42,596 nucleotides of DNA from an uncultured Oscillospiraceae bacterium (lineage in GTDB: Bacteria > Bacillota > Clostridia > Oscillospirales > Acutalibacteraceae): contig CAUFXR010000010.1 of the NCBI GenBank assembly GCA_959596515.1, positions 1-42,596 on the forward strand, given 5' to 3'. The number at the start of each line of letters is the position of its first letter. Position 1 is the first letter of the stretch. The translations under genes were made by a program, and so were the position numbers. Of this stretch, positions 8,558-17,395 are shown piece after piece. A model generated the notes under the pieces. That model was not told where the DNA came from. It made no database searches and saw nothing but the letters and a program-made list of their open reading frames with translations.

Positions 8558-9086
8558 TTAGGCCTCCATGCCCAGTTGCAGAGCTTTCTTATTGGCATCA
8601 ATCAAATGAGCTTTTCTGGGAGGTACGCATTTTTCTACCGCTTTATAGAGGGCTTCTTCTGTACAGAAATTGGTCTCATGGAAAAGCTTACCCACCAAAA
8701 TAATATTGGCAAGTCCTTTTAGACCATTATCCTCTGCGATTTTGGTAGCGGGCACATAAAACGCTGTCACGTCATCCCGTTCCACCTTCTTGTTAATCAA
8801 GAAGCTGTCAATCAGAACAATACCGCCTGGTTCCACATCATTGATAAACCGGTCAAAAGACGGTAAATTCATGGCGATGAACACATTAGGATTTACCACC
8901 AAAGGAGAACCGATAGACTCGTCAGAAATACATACGCTGCAGTTGGCGGTACCGCCGCGCATTTCCGGGCCGTAAGAAGGCAACCAGGAGATTTCTTTCT
9001 CATCCATCAAACCGCCGTAAGCAATAACCTTTCCAGCGAAAAGGATTCCCTGACCGCCGAAGCCAGCCAGAAGCATGTTGAAATTC

Positions 9087-9100
<14 letters not shown>
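8558..9100 (-). CDS. 2-oxoacid:ferredoxin oxidoreductase, gamma subunit
   Basis: The small catalytic-partner subunit of the CoA-dependent 2-oxoacid:ferredoxin oxidoreductases. The 180-residue product has the typical opening (LLAGFGGQGILFAGKVIAYGG) and the SYGPEMRGGTANCSVCIS block. It overlaps the beta-subunit gene by 14 nt and is the last gene of the operon. Together with alpha, beta and ferredoxin it forms a heterotetramer that decarboxylates a 2-oxoacid to acyl-CoA and reduces ferredoxin. Confidence 0.92.
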
Positions 9101-9850
<750 letters not shown>

Positions 9851-9851
<1 letters not shown>

Positions 9852-10921
9852 TACAGAACACCTCCCGCTTTCTTGATCGCGCCCAGCACCTCAGCAGGAG
9901 TGGGAATCATACCGCCGGTACGGCCGTAAAACTCTACCGGTTTCTGATCATGGATCGCTAAACGCACGTCGTCTACCATCTGGCCCATGCTCATCTCCAC
10001 AGCAAGGAATTTCTTCACATGCTGGGCAGCCTTTTGCAAAGCGTCTGTCGGGAACGGCCAAAGCGTAATCGGACGGATGAGGCCAGCCTTTATGCCTTCC
10101 GCACTCGCGGCGTTGACCGCGCTTCGAGCCACACGGGAGGAAGCGCCGTAAGCCACTACCACTACGTCGGCGTCGTCTACTAAATATTCTTCCGCTCTCT
10201 GCTCTGTTTGCTTGATGATTTCATAACGTTTAAACCGCTCTTTCACCAGACGCTCCAGATCAGCGGGCTTTAGATAAAGGGAATTTACCACATTATGCGG
10301 ACGTTTGAACTGATGCCCAGTCAGCGCCCAGGGCTTATCAATCTTAGCGCTCTCCCCTTGATCCTTAAACTCTACCGGCTCCATCATCTGTCCCAGCATA
10401 CCGTCTGCCAAAATCATAGCAGGCATCCGATACTTATCTCCCAGATCAAAAGCCAAAGAAACAAAATCCACCATTTCCTGCACGGTAGAAGGAGCAAACA
10501 CCAAAATCTGAAAATCACCGTGACCGGTAGCCTTTGTCGCCTGCCAATAATCAGCCTGAGAAGGCTGAATTCCGCCTAAACCAGGGCCACCGCGCTGTAC
10601 GTTGATGATCAGTGCCGGTACGTCGGAACCGGCGATATAGGAGATTCCTTCTGTTTTCAGACTGATACCAGGAGAAGACGAGGAGGTCATAGCCCGCATA
10701 CCAGCGGATGAGGCTCCCAGCACCATGTTAATCGCGGCAATTTCAGACTCTGCCTGGAGGTATGTACCGCCGATTTTGGGCATCTTCTTGGACATATAAG
10801 CCGCAAGTTCAGTCTGAGGGGTTATGGGATAACCAAAGAAATGCCGGCAGCCCGCGCGGATCGCAGCTTCCGCCAGCGCTTCGTTTCCCTTCATCAATAC
10901 TCTTTCGGACAACTTCGTCAC
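9851..10921 (-). CDS. vorB: 2-oxoacid:ferredoxin oxidoreductase, alpha subunit (VorB-like)
   Basis: The large subunit of a heterotetrameric ferredoxin oxidoreductase. The motif MKGNEALAEAAIRAGC, the GYPITPQTE block, QAESEIAAINMVLGASSAG, and SSPGISLKTEG are characteristic. The gene set (ferredoxin-alpha-beta-gamma) and this subunit resemble clostridial 3-methyl-2-oxobutanoate (branched-chain) oxidoreductases more than pyruvate enzymes; 2-oxoglutarate remains possible. The start is unclear: the frame is open far into the ferredoxin gene, but a GTG at 10921 sharing a base with the ferredoxin stop, or the TTG at 10912 just before SERVLMKGNEA, is likelier. I give GTG 10921 (356 aa). Confidence 0.85.
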
Positions 10922-11127
10922 TACCTTTCCACTGTAATCGCTACGTCGGGACACATCGTCGCGCAAGAGGCGCAGCCAATGCATTTTTCTTCATCAATCA
11001 ATTCAGCCGGATGATAACCCTTCGCGTTAATCCGGTCTTTCGACAGACGAATGATTTTTTTGGGACAGGCATTGACGCACATTTCACAACCCTTGCATAC
11101 TTCTTCTCTCACAATGATTCTTGCCAT
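10921..11127 (-). CDS. 2[4Fe-4S] ferredoxin subunit of the oxidoreductase
   Basis: A 68-residue delta-type subunit that passes electrons from the catalytic subunits to soluble ferredoxin. Two four-cysteine motifs are seen: CKGCEMCVNACP and CIGCASCATMCP, each able to hold a [4Fe-4S] cluster. Between them is a loop with a GYHP motif usual for this family. It follows the NTPase gene by 32 bp and abuts the alpha subunit. Confidence 0.94.
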   Translation of the reverse strand: MARIIVREEVCKGCEMCVNACPKKIIRLSKDRINAKGYHPAELIDEEKCIGCASCATMCPDVAITVER

Positions 11128-11159
11128 CTACGACCCTCCTTTATTTGGATCCTTTGGGG

Positions 11160-11831
11160 TTACTGTTCCCAAGGTGGTTTTACATAAATTTCTACTGGAT
11201 AAATATCTTCTCCGGCTCCCGAAATCTTTCCCGCCAAAACGGCAGGAACCGTGGTAAACGCCAAGGGAAGTTTCAGAATCTCCGCCGTTTTTTGGGCGAA
11301 AGGAATTCCCTGCAAAATATCCTCCACTGTGGTTTCACCCTGCATATGGGAATTGTTCACCACGCCTGTAGCCGTCAGCCGGCAGGCCGACTCGATTTCT
11401 TTCAGTAGGACGCAGGCTTCTTCCGGGGTCTGCGTCAAGGCGCGGTAACGGTTTACCACATACAGCATCTGATAGTCTATCTGGCATATGTTTCGAGAAA
11501 TGCTGCCTAACGCTGTAGCGCCGGCGTCATCCCCGCCTACGTCGATAATCACCGTTCGATCCGCCATATTAAAAATACGGTGCAGGTCCAGCGGCAAGGC
11601 GGGCAAGTCCAAATTAGAATGAGCGAAAACCGGGGCGATTAACTCAACCTGATTGGAATGAATAATCTCCTGGAAATCGGAGGACCGAAAATAGGGATTG
11701 ACTAAGTCTAGATCTACCAGGGTAACCTTTCTTCCCGCTTTTTGCAGGTTTACTGCCAAATTTAAAGAGAGATTGGTTTTTCCGCAGCCATAATGACCGC
11801 AAACAATGATAAACTGACCAAATTGAAACAC
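11160..11831 (-). CDS. MinD/ParA-like P-loop NTPase
   Basis: A 223-residue P-loop ATPase with the Walker A form GHYGCGKTN (residues 12-20), a VDLDLVNPYFR segment resembling the SIMIBI switch, and the Walker B-like stretch TVIIDVGGDDAGA. It starts at GTG 11831 after GAGGTG. It is the first gene of the oxidoreductase operon, with its own promoter. Related proteins of this class insert metal clusters or partition macromolecules, so a role in cluster loading or assembly of the oxidoreductase is plausible but inferred from position only. No membrane-targeting helix is visible at the C-terminus, so a cell-division MinD is unlikely. Confidence 0.8.
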   Translation of the reverse strand: MFQFGQFIIVCGHYGCGKTNLSLNLAVNLQKAGRKVTLVDLDLVNPYFRSSDFQEIIHSNQVELIAPVFAHSNLDLPALPLDLHRIFNMADRTVIIDVGGDDAGATALGSISRNICQIDYQMLYVVNRYRALTQTPEEACVLLKEIESACRLTATGVVNNSHMQGETTVEDILQGIPFAQKTAEILKLPLAFTTVPAVLAGKISGAGEDIYPVEIYVKPPWEQ

Positions 11832-11863
11832 TCGCTCACCTCATTAAACTGACATTGAGTATT

Positions 11864-11892
11864 ATTATATCACGTTTCGACTTTCTAGACAA
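11864..11892 (-). promoter_or_regulatory. Sigma-A promoter of the NTPase-ferredoxin-oxidoreductase operon
   Basis: Minus strand: -35 TTGTCT (11887-11892), 17-bp spacer, -10 TATAAT (11864-11869) preceded by TGA, an extended -10. It sits between the SGNH-gene terminator and the NTPase start, so it should be the main promoter of the five-gene operon. Confidence 0.75.
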
Positions 11893-11899
11893 GAAACAG

Positions 11900-11939
11900 A
11901 AAAAACCTTATTACCTAATTTCTTCCGGTAATAAGGTTT
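11900..11939 (-). terminator. Terminator of the SGNH hydrolase gene
   Basis: A perfect 13-bp stem (11903-11915 with 11927-11939), 11-nt loop, and a U6 run on the minus transcript. It begins 7 bp after the stop of the gene at 11946. Confidence 0.9.
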
Positions 11940-11945
11940 GTATTT

Positions 11946-12650
11946 TTATGCATAATTCATAGCGTAAGATTGAAAAATATCCGCCATAACTTTTTGTCCC
12001 TGCTCATTTAAGTGAATCCCATCTAAACAGAGATAATCCCGGTAATTATGAATCGCTAAAAACGCATCCCGCACGTCAATCAGCGGTAGATTTTTTTGAT
12101 ATGCTACCCGTTCCATCGCCCTGGAATACCGCTCCTGCTGACGATAAATGGTATCCATTTGTCCTCCCAGCCATTTCAGGATAGCCTTGGGATCCGTATT
12201 TTTCAGGCCGCTGATCCAACGATAATACCATTCCCCATCCACAGGAGGAAGATTCATAAACACCGGCTTTACGGAATGGGACAGCAGTAAATCCGCCATT
12301 TTCTCCATAGTGGAGCAGAAGACCTGAAACGGCGTATGAGGCTCATGCTGTCCTTCCGGATTCCGGCTGATTTCAGCCCAGTTATAATCACAGTCATTTC
12401 CGCCAAACTCTAAAAGCGCGACCTCTGCTTTCAGGCCATTGTTTAAAGACTCCTCTAAATTATTTAAGGCTTTCGGAGCGGTGCAGCCAAAACGAGAATT
12501 ATTTTTTACTGTAAAAGGGAACGCTTTACTGAACAAATTCACTGAACTGGTTTTCAGCGGCTTATATCTACTGGTTTTCTCGTCTAAAACAATCCCTTTT
12601 AACAGAGAATCTCCCCAAACCGCTAAATTTTGTATCATGGATAACTTCAT
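11946..12650 (-). CDS. SGNH/GDSL-family hydrolase
   Basis: A 234-residue esterase or lipase-type hydrolase. The catalytic blocks are visible: block I AVWGDSLLKG (nucleophile Ser near residue 15), block III GGND (in LEFGGNDCDYNW), and block V DGIHLNEQGQ with the Asp/His pair. There is no signal peptide, so it should act in the cytoplasm; the substrate cannot be told. The start at 12650 has a GGAGAG site about 7 nt upstream. It is monocistronic by appearance, with a strong terminator behind it. No family-level link to its neighbours is evident. Confidence 0.88.
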   Translation of the reverse strand: MKLSMIQNLAVWGDSLLKGIVLDEKTSRYKPLKTSSVNLFSKAFPFTVKNNSRFGCTAPKALNNLEESLNNGLKAEVALLEFGGNDCDYNWAEISRNPEGQHEPHTPFQVFCSTMEKMADLLLSHSVKPVFMNLPPVDGEWYYRWISGLKNTDPKAILKWLGGQMDTIYRQQERYSRAMERVAYQKNLPLIDVRDAFLAIHNYRDYLCLDGIHLNEQGQKVMADIFQSYAMNYA

Positions 12651-12739
12651 AATACCACTCTCCGACCCAGATGATTAAAAACGACCTGCACATCAATGAA
12701 ATCAACACTCTGAAAAAGAACAGAAGGCCAAATATGTAA

Positions 12740-12760
12740 AGCCAGCGGTATCCGCCGGCT
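12740..12760 (-). terminator. Weak hairpin after the 68-residue gene
   Basis: A 9-bp GC-rich stem (12740-12748 with 12752-12760, one G-U pair on minus RNA) with a 3-nt loop touches the stop codon. Only three U residues follow, so termination may be partial. The rest of the roughly 110-bp gap up to the SGNH gene shows no clear promoter. Confidence 0.45.
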
Positions 12761-12966
12761 CAATCTTCCAGCGCTTGAATTAATTCATCTCTTAGTTTTC
12801 TCATGTGCTGGATTTCAAAAGATACGGTATGCTTCAGCATGCCATTATAGAGATCCACCATACCATCAGGCTGAAAATCCCGCTCCCGTAAATTGTCCAA
12901 ACCTTCCTCCATCTGATGGATTTGATCATCCATATAATGTTTGATTTGGGACTGACTGTAATTCAT
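12760..12966 (-). CDS. Small helical protein of unknown function (68 aa)
   Basis: I do not recognise this protein. It is 68 residues, rich in charged and amphipathic helix-forming residues (MNYSQSQIKHYMDDQIHQM; later SFEIQHMRKLRDELIQALED), with no cysteine, no signal peptide and no membrane segment. That suggests a soluble helical hairpin or dimer. It has a plausible AGGAG site about 10 nt before the ATG and its own hairpin after the stop, and lies between two separately terminated units, so I think it is real. A CATACTA heptamer upstream (near 12990-13000) resembles a forespore sigma -10, but no convincing -35 goes with it. Confidence 0.6.
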   Translation of the reverse strand: MNYSQSQIKHYMDDQIHQMEEGLDNLRERDFQPDGMVDLYNGMLKHTVSFEIQHMRKLRDELIQALED

Positions 12967-13021
12967 AACCTACGCACTCCTAAAATAGAATTTTACCTTT
13001 AGTATGTGCGATAGAGGAAAG

Positions 13022-13056
13022 AAAATCCCTTCTATTTACAGAAAAGAAGGGATTTT
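13022..13056 (-). terminator. Terminator of the XpaC-TelA-LemA-like unit
   Basis: A perfect 12-bp stem (13022-13033 with 13045-13056), 11-nt loop, U-rich on both sides, 4 bp beyond the stop at 13060. Confidence 0.85.
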
Positions 13057-13059
13057 TTA

Positions 13060-13614
13060 TCACTGATAAAGTTCTACTTTGTCGAAATGGTAAATAGCGT
13101 TGAACAGATTGGTGGGAAATTCCTCTAACTGATAATTGAAAGCGATCGCTCGGTTATTATATTCCTCTATTAGATAACTGTCTTTGTAAAATTGAAAAGA
13201 TTCATACAAGCTCTTTGCGTCGCGATCATTGGAATCTTTTAGTGATGTTCCCTGTAACGAGATATATAAATCCGTTATTGCCTCCTCTAGCTCAAGATCC
13301 GCATCGTACTTTTCCGACAAAGTTTCCGCCTGGCGAAGACGGTCAATCGCCGTCAAAGTAGTCTCCACATCTACCTGCTGTTGAGAGGTTTCCTGCTGTT
13401 TATTGTATTGCTTCGCGATATAAACCATATCCTGAGCATATTCTATACGCCGATTTAGGTCGGACTGTATGGAATAATATTCGCCCTGATAAAAAGCCTG
13501 TTCAGCCTCATTGTGCGCTCTGGAAATGGATAAATAGCTTCCATACATAATACCAGCTAAAATCATAATTACCATAGCGAAAATGGCAAAAGATTTCTTG
13601 CGTAACAATTTCAT
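13060..13614 (-). CDS. LemA-like membrane-anchored protein
   Basis: A 184-residue protein with a basic N-terminus and one membrane segment (about residues 9-28, FAIFAMVIMILAGIMYGSYL), then a mostly helical extracytoplasmic or cytoplasmic domain. Its last third (YNNRAIAFNYQLEEFPTNLF) matches the LemA C-terminal signature (YN.AV..YN..I..FP.NL.A), and the DLNRRIEYAQDMVYIAKQY stretch sits where LemA has its RR.DLIPNLV helix. I call it LemA-like on these patterns; the similarity is divergent and needs a profile search. It follows telA by 24 bp and is last in the unit. Confidence 0.65.
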   Translation of the reverse strand: MKLLRKKSFAIFAMVIMILAGIMYGSYLSISRAHNEAEQAFYQGEYYSIQSDLNRRIEYAQDMVYIAKQYNKQQETSQQQVDVETTLTAIDRLRQAETLSEKYDADLELEEAITDLYISLQGTSLKDSNDRDAKSLYESFQFYKDSYLIEEYNNRAIAFNYQLEEFPTNLFNAIYHFDKVELYQ

Positions 13615-13638
13615 GGTTCTCTCCGTTTAATAAAAATG

Positions 13639-14784
13639 TCAGCGGTTAATGTTTAACAGCTTTTGTTTCAGCTCATTCTCAATCCTGCCCAATTCCGCTT
13701 CAGCCGCGACACGCTTTTGACGGCCCTCGGTCTGAATCTTCACCACTTCATCCAAGGTGGAGATCAGAGACTCATTGGTATACTTGAGAGTTTCGATATC
13801 CACAATTCCCCGCTCTGATTCCTTCGCGGTCTCAACAGTTCCCGTTTTAAGGGCATCAGCGTTTTTCTTCAAAAGCTCATTGGTCATATTGGTAACTTCC
13901 CGCTGGGCCTCCATGGCTTGCTGAGAATGGGCTAGGCCTAGGGCAATAACCATTTGACTTTTCCAAAGAGGAATCGTATTGACCAAGGTTGACTGGATCT
14001 TTTCCGTCATCATTTTATCATTATTTTGTACCAAGCGGATCTGAGGCGCCATTTGAATGGAAATCATCCTGGTCAATTCCAAGTCGTGAAGCTTTTTTTC
14101 GAAGCTGTTACACTGGGCAGAAAGGTCATTCGCCGCTTGAGCGTCTTCCGGCAATCCGGACATTTTCGCCTTATCCAGCAAGATAGGAAGATCATTTTCC
14201 CGGACTTGCTGCAGTTTTTTCTTACCGGCTAAAATATACATGGTTAGCTCTTTAAAGTACATCAGATTCAGGTCGTACATTTTATCCAGAAGGGCCACAT
14301 CCTTCATCAGTTGAATTTGATGGCCTTCCAGAGTTTCGGAAATTTTATCTACATTAACTTCCACTTTATCGTATTTAGCTTTCATTGCGGCGATTTTATT
14401 TCCGGTTTTCTTAAACAATCCGAAAAAGCCGCCTTTTTCCTCTTCGTCAATGGAAAAACCCTTAAGCTCTGTCACCAGGCTGGTGATCATATCGCCTACT
14501 TCACCCATGTCCTTCGTGCGAACATTTTCCAGAGCGGATTCGGAAAAATCAGCGATTTTCTTTTGGGACGCAGCGCCATACTGCATCACCATAGATGAAT
14601 TGGTCAAATCAATCTTATCAGAAAAATCATCGACCATTTTTTGCTCTTCCGGAGAGAGCTTTTGGGCCATCTGTTCGGCGGCCGCTAGAGCCTGATCCGC
14701 CGCCTGCTGGGAAGGCGTTGTCTCTAAAGTCACCGCAGATGCTTCAGGCATATCAAAAGTAAGCTCAATCTTTTCTTGGTCCAT
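13639..14784 (-). CDS. telA: TelA family protein (toxic anion resistance)
   Basis: A 381-residue soluble helical protein of the TelA (PF05816) family, named for tellurite resistance and also linked to resistance to cell-wall antibiotics and bacteriocins. Typical regions: FGLFKKTGNKIAAMKAKYDKVEVNVDKIS (quoted only as the region near residues 120-150), the central VALLDKMYDLN.MYFKELT helix and IPLWKSQMVIALGLAHSQQA. I start it at ATG 14784 with AAGGAGG 8 nt upstream; a Met 13 codons earlier lacks a site and lies close to the xpaC stop. It lies 31 bp behind xpaC, a pairing seen widely in Firmicutes. Confidence 0.93.
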   Translation of the reverse strand: MDQEKIELTFDMPEASAVTLETTPSQQAADQALAAAEQMAQKLSPEEQKMVDDFSDKIDLTNSSMVMQYGAASQKKIADFSESALENVRTKDMGEVGDMITSLVTELKGFSIDEEEKGGFFGLFKKTGNKIAAMKAKYDKVEVNVDKISETLEGHQIQLMKDVALLDKMYDLNLMYFKELTMYILAGKKKLQQVRENDLPILLDKAKMSGLPEDAQAANDLSAQCNSFEKKLHDLELTRMISIQMAPQIRLVQNNDKMMTEKIQSTLVNTIPLWKSQMVIALGLAHSQQAMEAQREVTNMTNELLKKNADALKTGTVETAKESERGIVDIETLKYTNESLISTLDEVVKIQTEGRQKRVAAEAELGRIENELKQKLLNINR

Positions 14785-14815
14785 GTTGTGATCCTCCTTA
14801 TTGTATTGATTCCGC

Positions 14816-15856
14816 TTAATCATTAGTTTCTTTAAAATCGCTGCCAGTTAAGCCCTCTTGGGCTAACATCCCCTCTAAGACCGTAATATCCGTAGAAATA
14901 TCCATAGCCTCGTCGGCGAACAAAGAATCCAACTGCTTTTCAAAAGCCATCACGATGGTGTTCATCATTCGCTCAATGCTCAGCATGGTCTCTGTAATAT
15001 TAGCTCCGGTGATCCCGGTATCTTCCAGCTTGTCATAAGATGATAAAAGTTTTAAAGTGGTTGGCAAATAATAATTCATAAACTTTCGAATCTGAGGCGC
15101 TTTTTTCGGGTTTTCAGCCACGAATTCAAAAATCTTTTTAGAGATTTCCTCCAGCCTGCGAATCTGCTGAGAAACGTTTTCATCTTCTATGGCAATATCC
15201 GCTTCCTGCATTTTCTTTAAATAGTTTTGTCCATCTATAATCAACTGATCGATTTCCCGATTCCCCGTTTCTATCTTCTTTTCAGAGATCGGTACAAAGG
15301 TTCTTTTCCCTTTAAAAATTACTTTACAAAGGAAAAACACACCGACACAAAGAAAAAGCAAAATAACAAAATCACTTATCCGATAAGTCGGAGCAAACAG
15401 TCCCCATAAAAGCACAAATAGACCTACTCCATAATATCCAACAACTGATTTTTGCCGTACTTCCATCATTCCAGGAGGCACAGGCTGTTTTGCAGCTTCC
15501 TTTTTCTTCTGACGCTTAGTCTTAATCGGCTCGTAAACATGATAGGAAGAACTCTGCTTTTTCCCTTCGGTTTGATGATTCTTCGGCGGTGGGGTGGTGT
15601 AAACTTTCCCCGATGGAGGCGGGTATTCCTCCGAAGAATTTCCTGAAGACTCCTGCCCAGGGTAGTATCCTTCCGTTTGATAGGGCGGCTGCTGATATGG
15701 TGCGCCGGGTCCGGGAGAATTTTTACTCTTCTGGCGTTGGCTATCCTGAATTTCTTCCGCCGCCTGATCCAAGCTTTGTTCCACCACTTCTTTTGCTTTT
15801 TTTAATACGTGATAAGTATAAGACGATTTCACGTCCCAGTCCCAACGACCAGACAT
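14816..15856 (-). CDS. xpaC: XpaC family protein (5-bromo-4-chloroindolyl phosphate hydrolysis protein)
   Basis: A 346-residue protein. The N-terminal 110 residues are low complexity, rich in Pro, Gln, Gly, Ser and Tyr (residues 45-100) and probably disordered. Two adjacent hydrophobic segments follow (about 140-155 and 158-176). The C-terminal XpaC-type helical domain carries the RQIDQLI-like and MNYYLPTTLKLL motifs. The name reflects an old phosphatase screen; real function is unknown. It is the first gene of a unit with telA and the LemA-like gene, with a strong ribosome site (AAGGAGG) and its own promoter upstream. Confidence 0.9.
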   Translation of the reverse strand: MSGRWDWDVKSSYTYHVLKKAKEVVEQSLDQAAEEIQDSQRQKSKNSPGPGAPYQQPPYQTEGYYPGQESSGNSSEEYPPPSGKVYTTPPPKNHQTEGKKQSSSYHVYEPIKTKRQKKKEAAKQPVPPGMMEVRQKSVVGYYGVGLFVLLWGLFAPTYRISDFVILLFLCVGVFFLCKVIFKGKRTFVPISEKKIETGNREIDQLIIDGQNYLKKMQEADIAIEDENVSQQIRRLEEISKKIFEFVAENPKKAPQIRKFMNYYLPTTLKLLSSYDKLEDTGITGANITETMLSIERMMNTIVMAFEKQLDSLFADEAMDISTDITVLEGMLAQEGLTGSDFKETND

Positions 15857-15896
15857 AGCGGCCTCCTTGTAACTATTTTTCTACACTTTTACTAAC

Positions 15897-15925
15897 ATTT
15901 TACTTTGATTCCATATTAGTGTCAA
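15897..15925 (-). promoter_or_regulatory. Sigma-A promoter of xpaC-telA-lemA-like
   Basis: Minus strand: consensus -35 TTGACA (15920-15925), 17-bp spacer, -10 TAAAAT (15897-15902), about 40 bp upstream of the xpaC start. Confidence 0.8.
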
Positions 15926-16233
15926 GGAAAATGACGAATTGGTAATTATAAATTTACAGCTCGTTTTTATTTAAGAGATAGCCACAGAAATGCCGTCAAC
16001 TAAAAAATTAAAAACTGTTATTTCTAACTTCAATTTGAGAAAACAACATCAATTGAATGCTGATGAATGCTGAAATCCATAGGCCATCGGATGATCGAGT
16101 AAAAGTATCGAAATAGACATTTTGGGCCTATCCGGATTAGCACAATCGATTTAGCACAATCGATTGTACTAAATTGATTCGGTCTAAAAATTAGCGACTC
16201 TACGCCTTTACGGTTCCCATGCTGAACATCTAT
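15926..16233. other. Intergenic stretch behind queA, palindrome-containing
   Basis: About 300 bp without a credible gene, between the xpaC promoter and the queA stop. It holds a 36-bp imperfect palindrome (16144-16179), a tandem ATTAGCACAATCGAT-type repeat (16135-16161), and a short direct repeat GAATGCTGA (twice, near 16055-16072). No U-run terminator for queA is visible. Confidence 0.6.
16144..16179. repeat. 36-bp imperfect palindrome with an overlapping direct repeat
   Basis: Two 18-nt arms (16144-16161 and 16162-16179) are reverse complements with two transitions and no spacer. The left arm includes TTAGCACAATCGAT, which is also present as a direct copy just upstream (from 16137). It could form a cruciform or bind a dimeric protein. 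Confidence 0.6.
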
Positions 16234-17268
16234 TTACACCAGGAGCATCGCATCTCCGAACGAGAAAAATCTGTACTTTTCCTGTACCGCGGTTTTGTAA
16301 GCCCGCATAGTATGGTCATAACCAGCAAACGCGGAAACCAGCATAATCAGAGTGCTTTCGGGCAGATGAAAATTGGTGATCAGGCCGTCTAAAACTTTAA
16401 ATTGATAACCGGGATAAATAAAAATATTGGTCCAGCCCTCACTCGCTTTGATTTGCCCTTCAAAAGTAGCCACGGATTCCACAGTTCGACAGCTCGTGGT
16501 CCCAACACCGATCACCCTGCCGCCGTTTTTTTTAGCGTCCAAAATTAAATCCGCGACATCTTGGGTGATTTCATAGTGCTCCGAATGCATCTTATGTTCC
16601 GCAACATCATCTACTTTCACAGGACGAAAGGTCCCGAGGCCCACATGCAGTGTTACAAACCCTAAGCGAACCCCTTTGTCTTGCAGCTTTTTCAGCAGTT
16701 CCGGCGTAAAATGAAGTCCGGCCGTAGGTGCGGCGGCGCTTCCCAGCTCCTTGGAATAAACGGTTTGATAACGCTCTTTATTCTCCAAACGCTTTGTAAT
16801 ATACGGAGGAAGAGGCATTTGCCCAATTTGATCTAAAATGTTATAAAAATTTCCTTCTTTAGGGTCAAACTCAAAGCGAACGATTCGGTTTCCCCCTTCG
16901 ATAATTTCCAAAACTTCTGCTTTTAGCAGCCCATTGCCAAAAGTAAATCTAGCGCCTGGTTTCGCCTTTTTCCCTGGTCCCGCCAGAACCTCCCAGACAT
17001 TCCCTTCTTTGTGAGTCAGAAGCAAGAACTCAACCTGAGAACCTGTCCCCTCTTTGATTCCATAAATGCGGGCTGGAAGAACTCTGGAATCATTCAAAAT
17101 CAGACAGTCTCCAGGATTCAAAAAATCAACAATATCATAAAAATGCCGGTGCTCTATCTCTCCTGTTTTTTTATTCAAAACCATCAATCTGGAATGGTCT
17201 CTTGGCTCAATCGGCGTCTGAGCGATTAGTTCTTGTGGTAAATCATAATAAAAATCACTAGTTTTCAT
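16234..17268 (-). CDS. queA: S-adenosylmethionine:tRNA ribosyltransferase-isomerase QueA
   Basis: Transfers and isomerises the ribose of SAM onto preQ1-tRNA to give epoxyqueuosine, a wobble-base modification of GUN-anticodon tRNAs. The 344-residue product has the standard opening (MKTSDFYYDLPQELIAQTPI), EPRDHSRLMVL, the LNDSRVLPARI block, AAPTAGLHFT, LHVGLGTFRPV and the closing FHLPESTLIMLVSAFAG. I start it at ATG 17268 with GGAGG 5 nt upstream. It is alone here; tgt and ruvB, frequent partners, are not in the window. Its promoter overlaps that of the divergent lysine operon. Confidence 0.97.
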   Translation of the reverse strand: MKTSDFYYDLPQELIAQTPIEPRDHSRLMVLNKKTGEIEHRHFYDIVDFLNPGDCLILNDSRVLPARIYGIKEGTGSQVEFLLLTHKEGNVWEVLAGPGKKAKPGARFTFGNGLLKAEVLEIIEGGNRIVRFEFDPKEGNFYNILDQIGQMPLPPYITKRLENKERYQTVYSKELGSAAAPTAGLHFTPELLKKLQDKGVRLGFVTLHVGLGTFRPVKVDDVAEHKMHSEHYEITQDVADLILDAKKNGGRVIGVGTTSCRTVESVATFEGQIKASEGWTNIFIYPGYQFKVLDGLITNFHLPESTLIMLVSAFAGYDHTMRAYKTAVQEKYRFFSFGDAMLLV

Positions 17269-17318
17269 AACTGCCTCCAAGGTTTTTCTCTAAATTCATC
17301 CAAGGTTATGGTACTTTT

Positions 17319-17347
17319 AGTATAATCTCTTTTAAAAAAATTGACAA
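17319..17347 (-). promoter_or_regulatory. Promoter for queA, overlapping the lysine-operon promoter
   Basis: Minus strand: -35 TTGTCA (17342-17347), 17-bp spacer, -10 TATACT (17319-17324). Its -35 bases are the same bases as the -35 of the plus-strand promoter. Confidence 0.7.
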
Positions 17348-17369
17348 CATATCGGAACAATGGTATGAT
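17341..17369 (+). promoter_or_regulatory. Promoter of the lysine-riboswitch operon
   Basis: Consensus -35 TTGACA (17341-17346), 17-bp spacer, -10 TATGAT (17364-17369) with an upstream TG (extended -10). Transcription would begin near 17376, about 20 bp before the L-box P1 stem. Confidence 0.85.
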
Positions 17370-17395
17370 TAATACCAAAGAAAAACACGAAACCT

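Noticed and set aside
12985..13010. Forespore-sigma promoter for the 68-residue gene.
   Set aside because: CATACTA is present but there is no matching -35 at 17-18 bp, so it is mentioned only as a hint.
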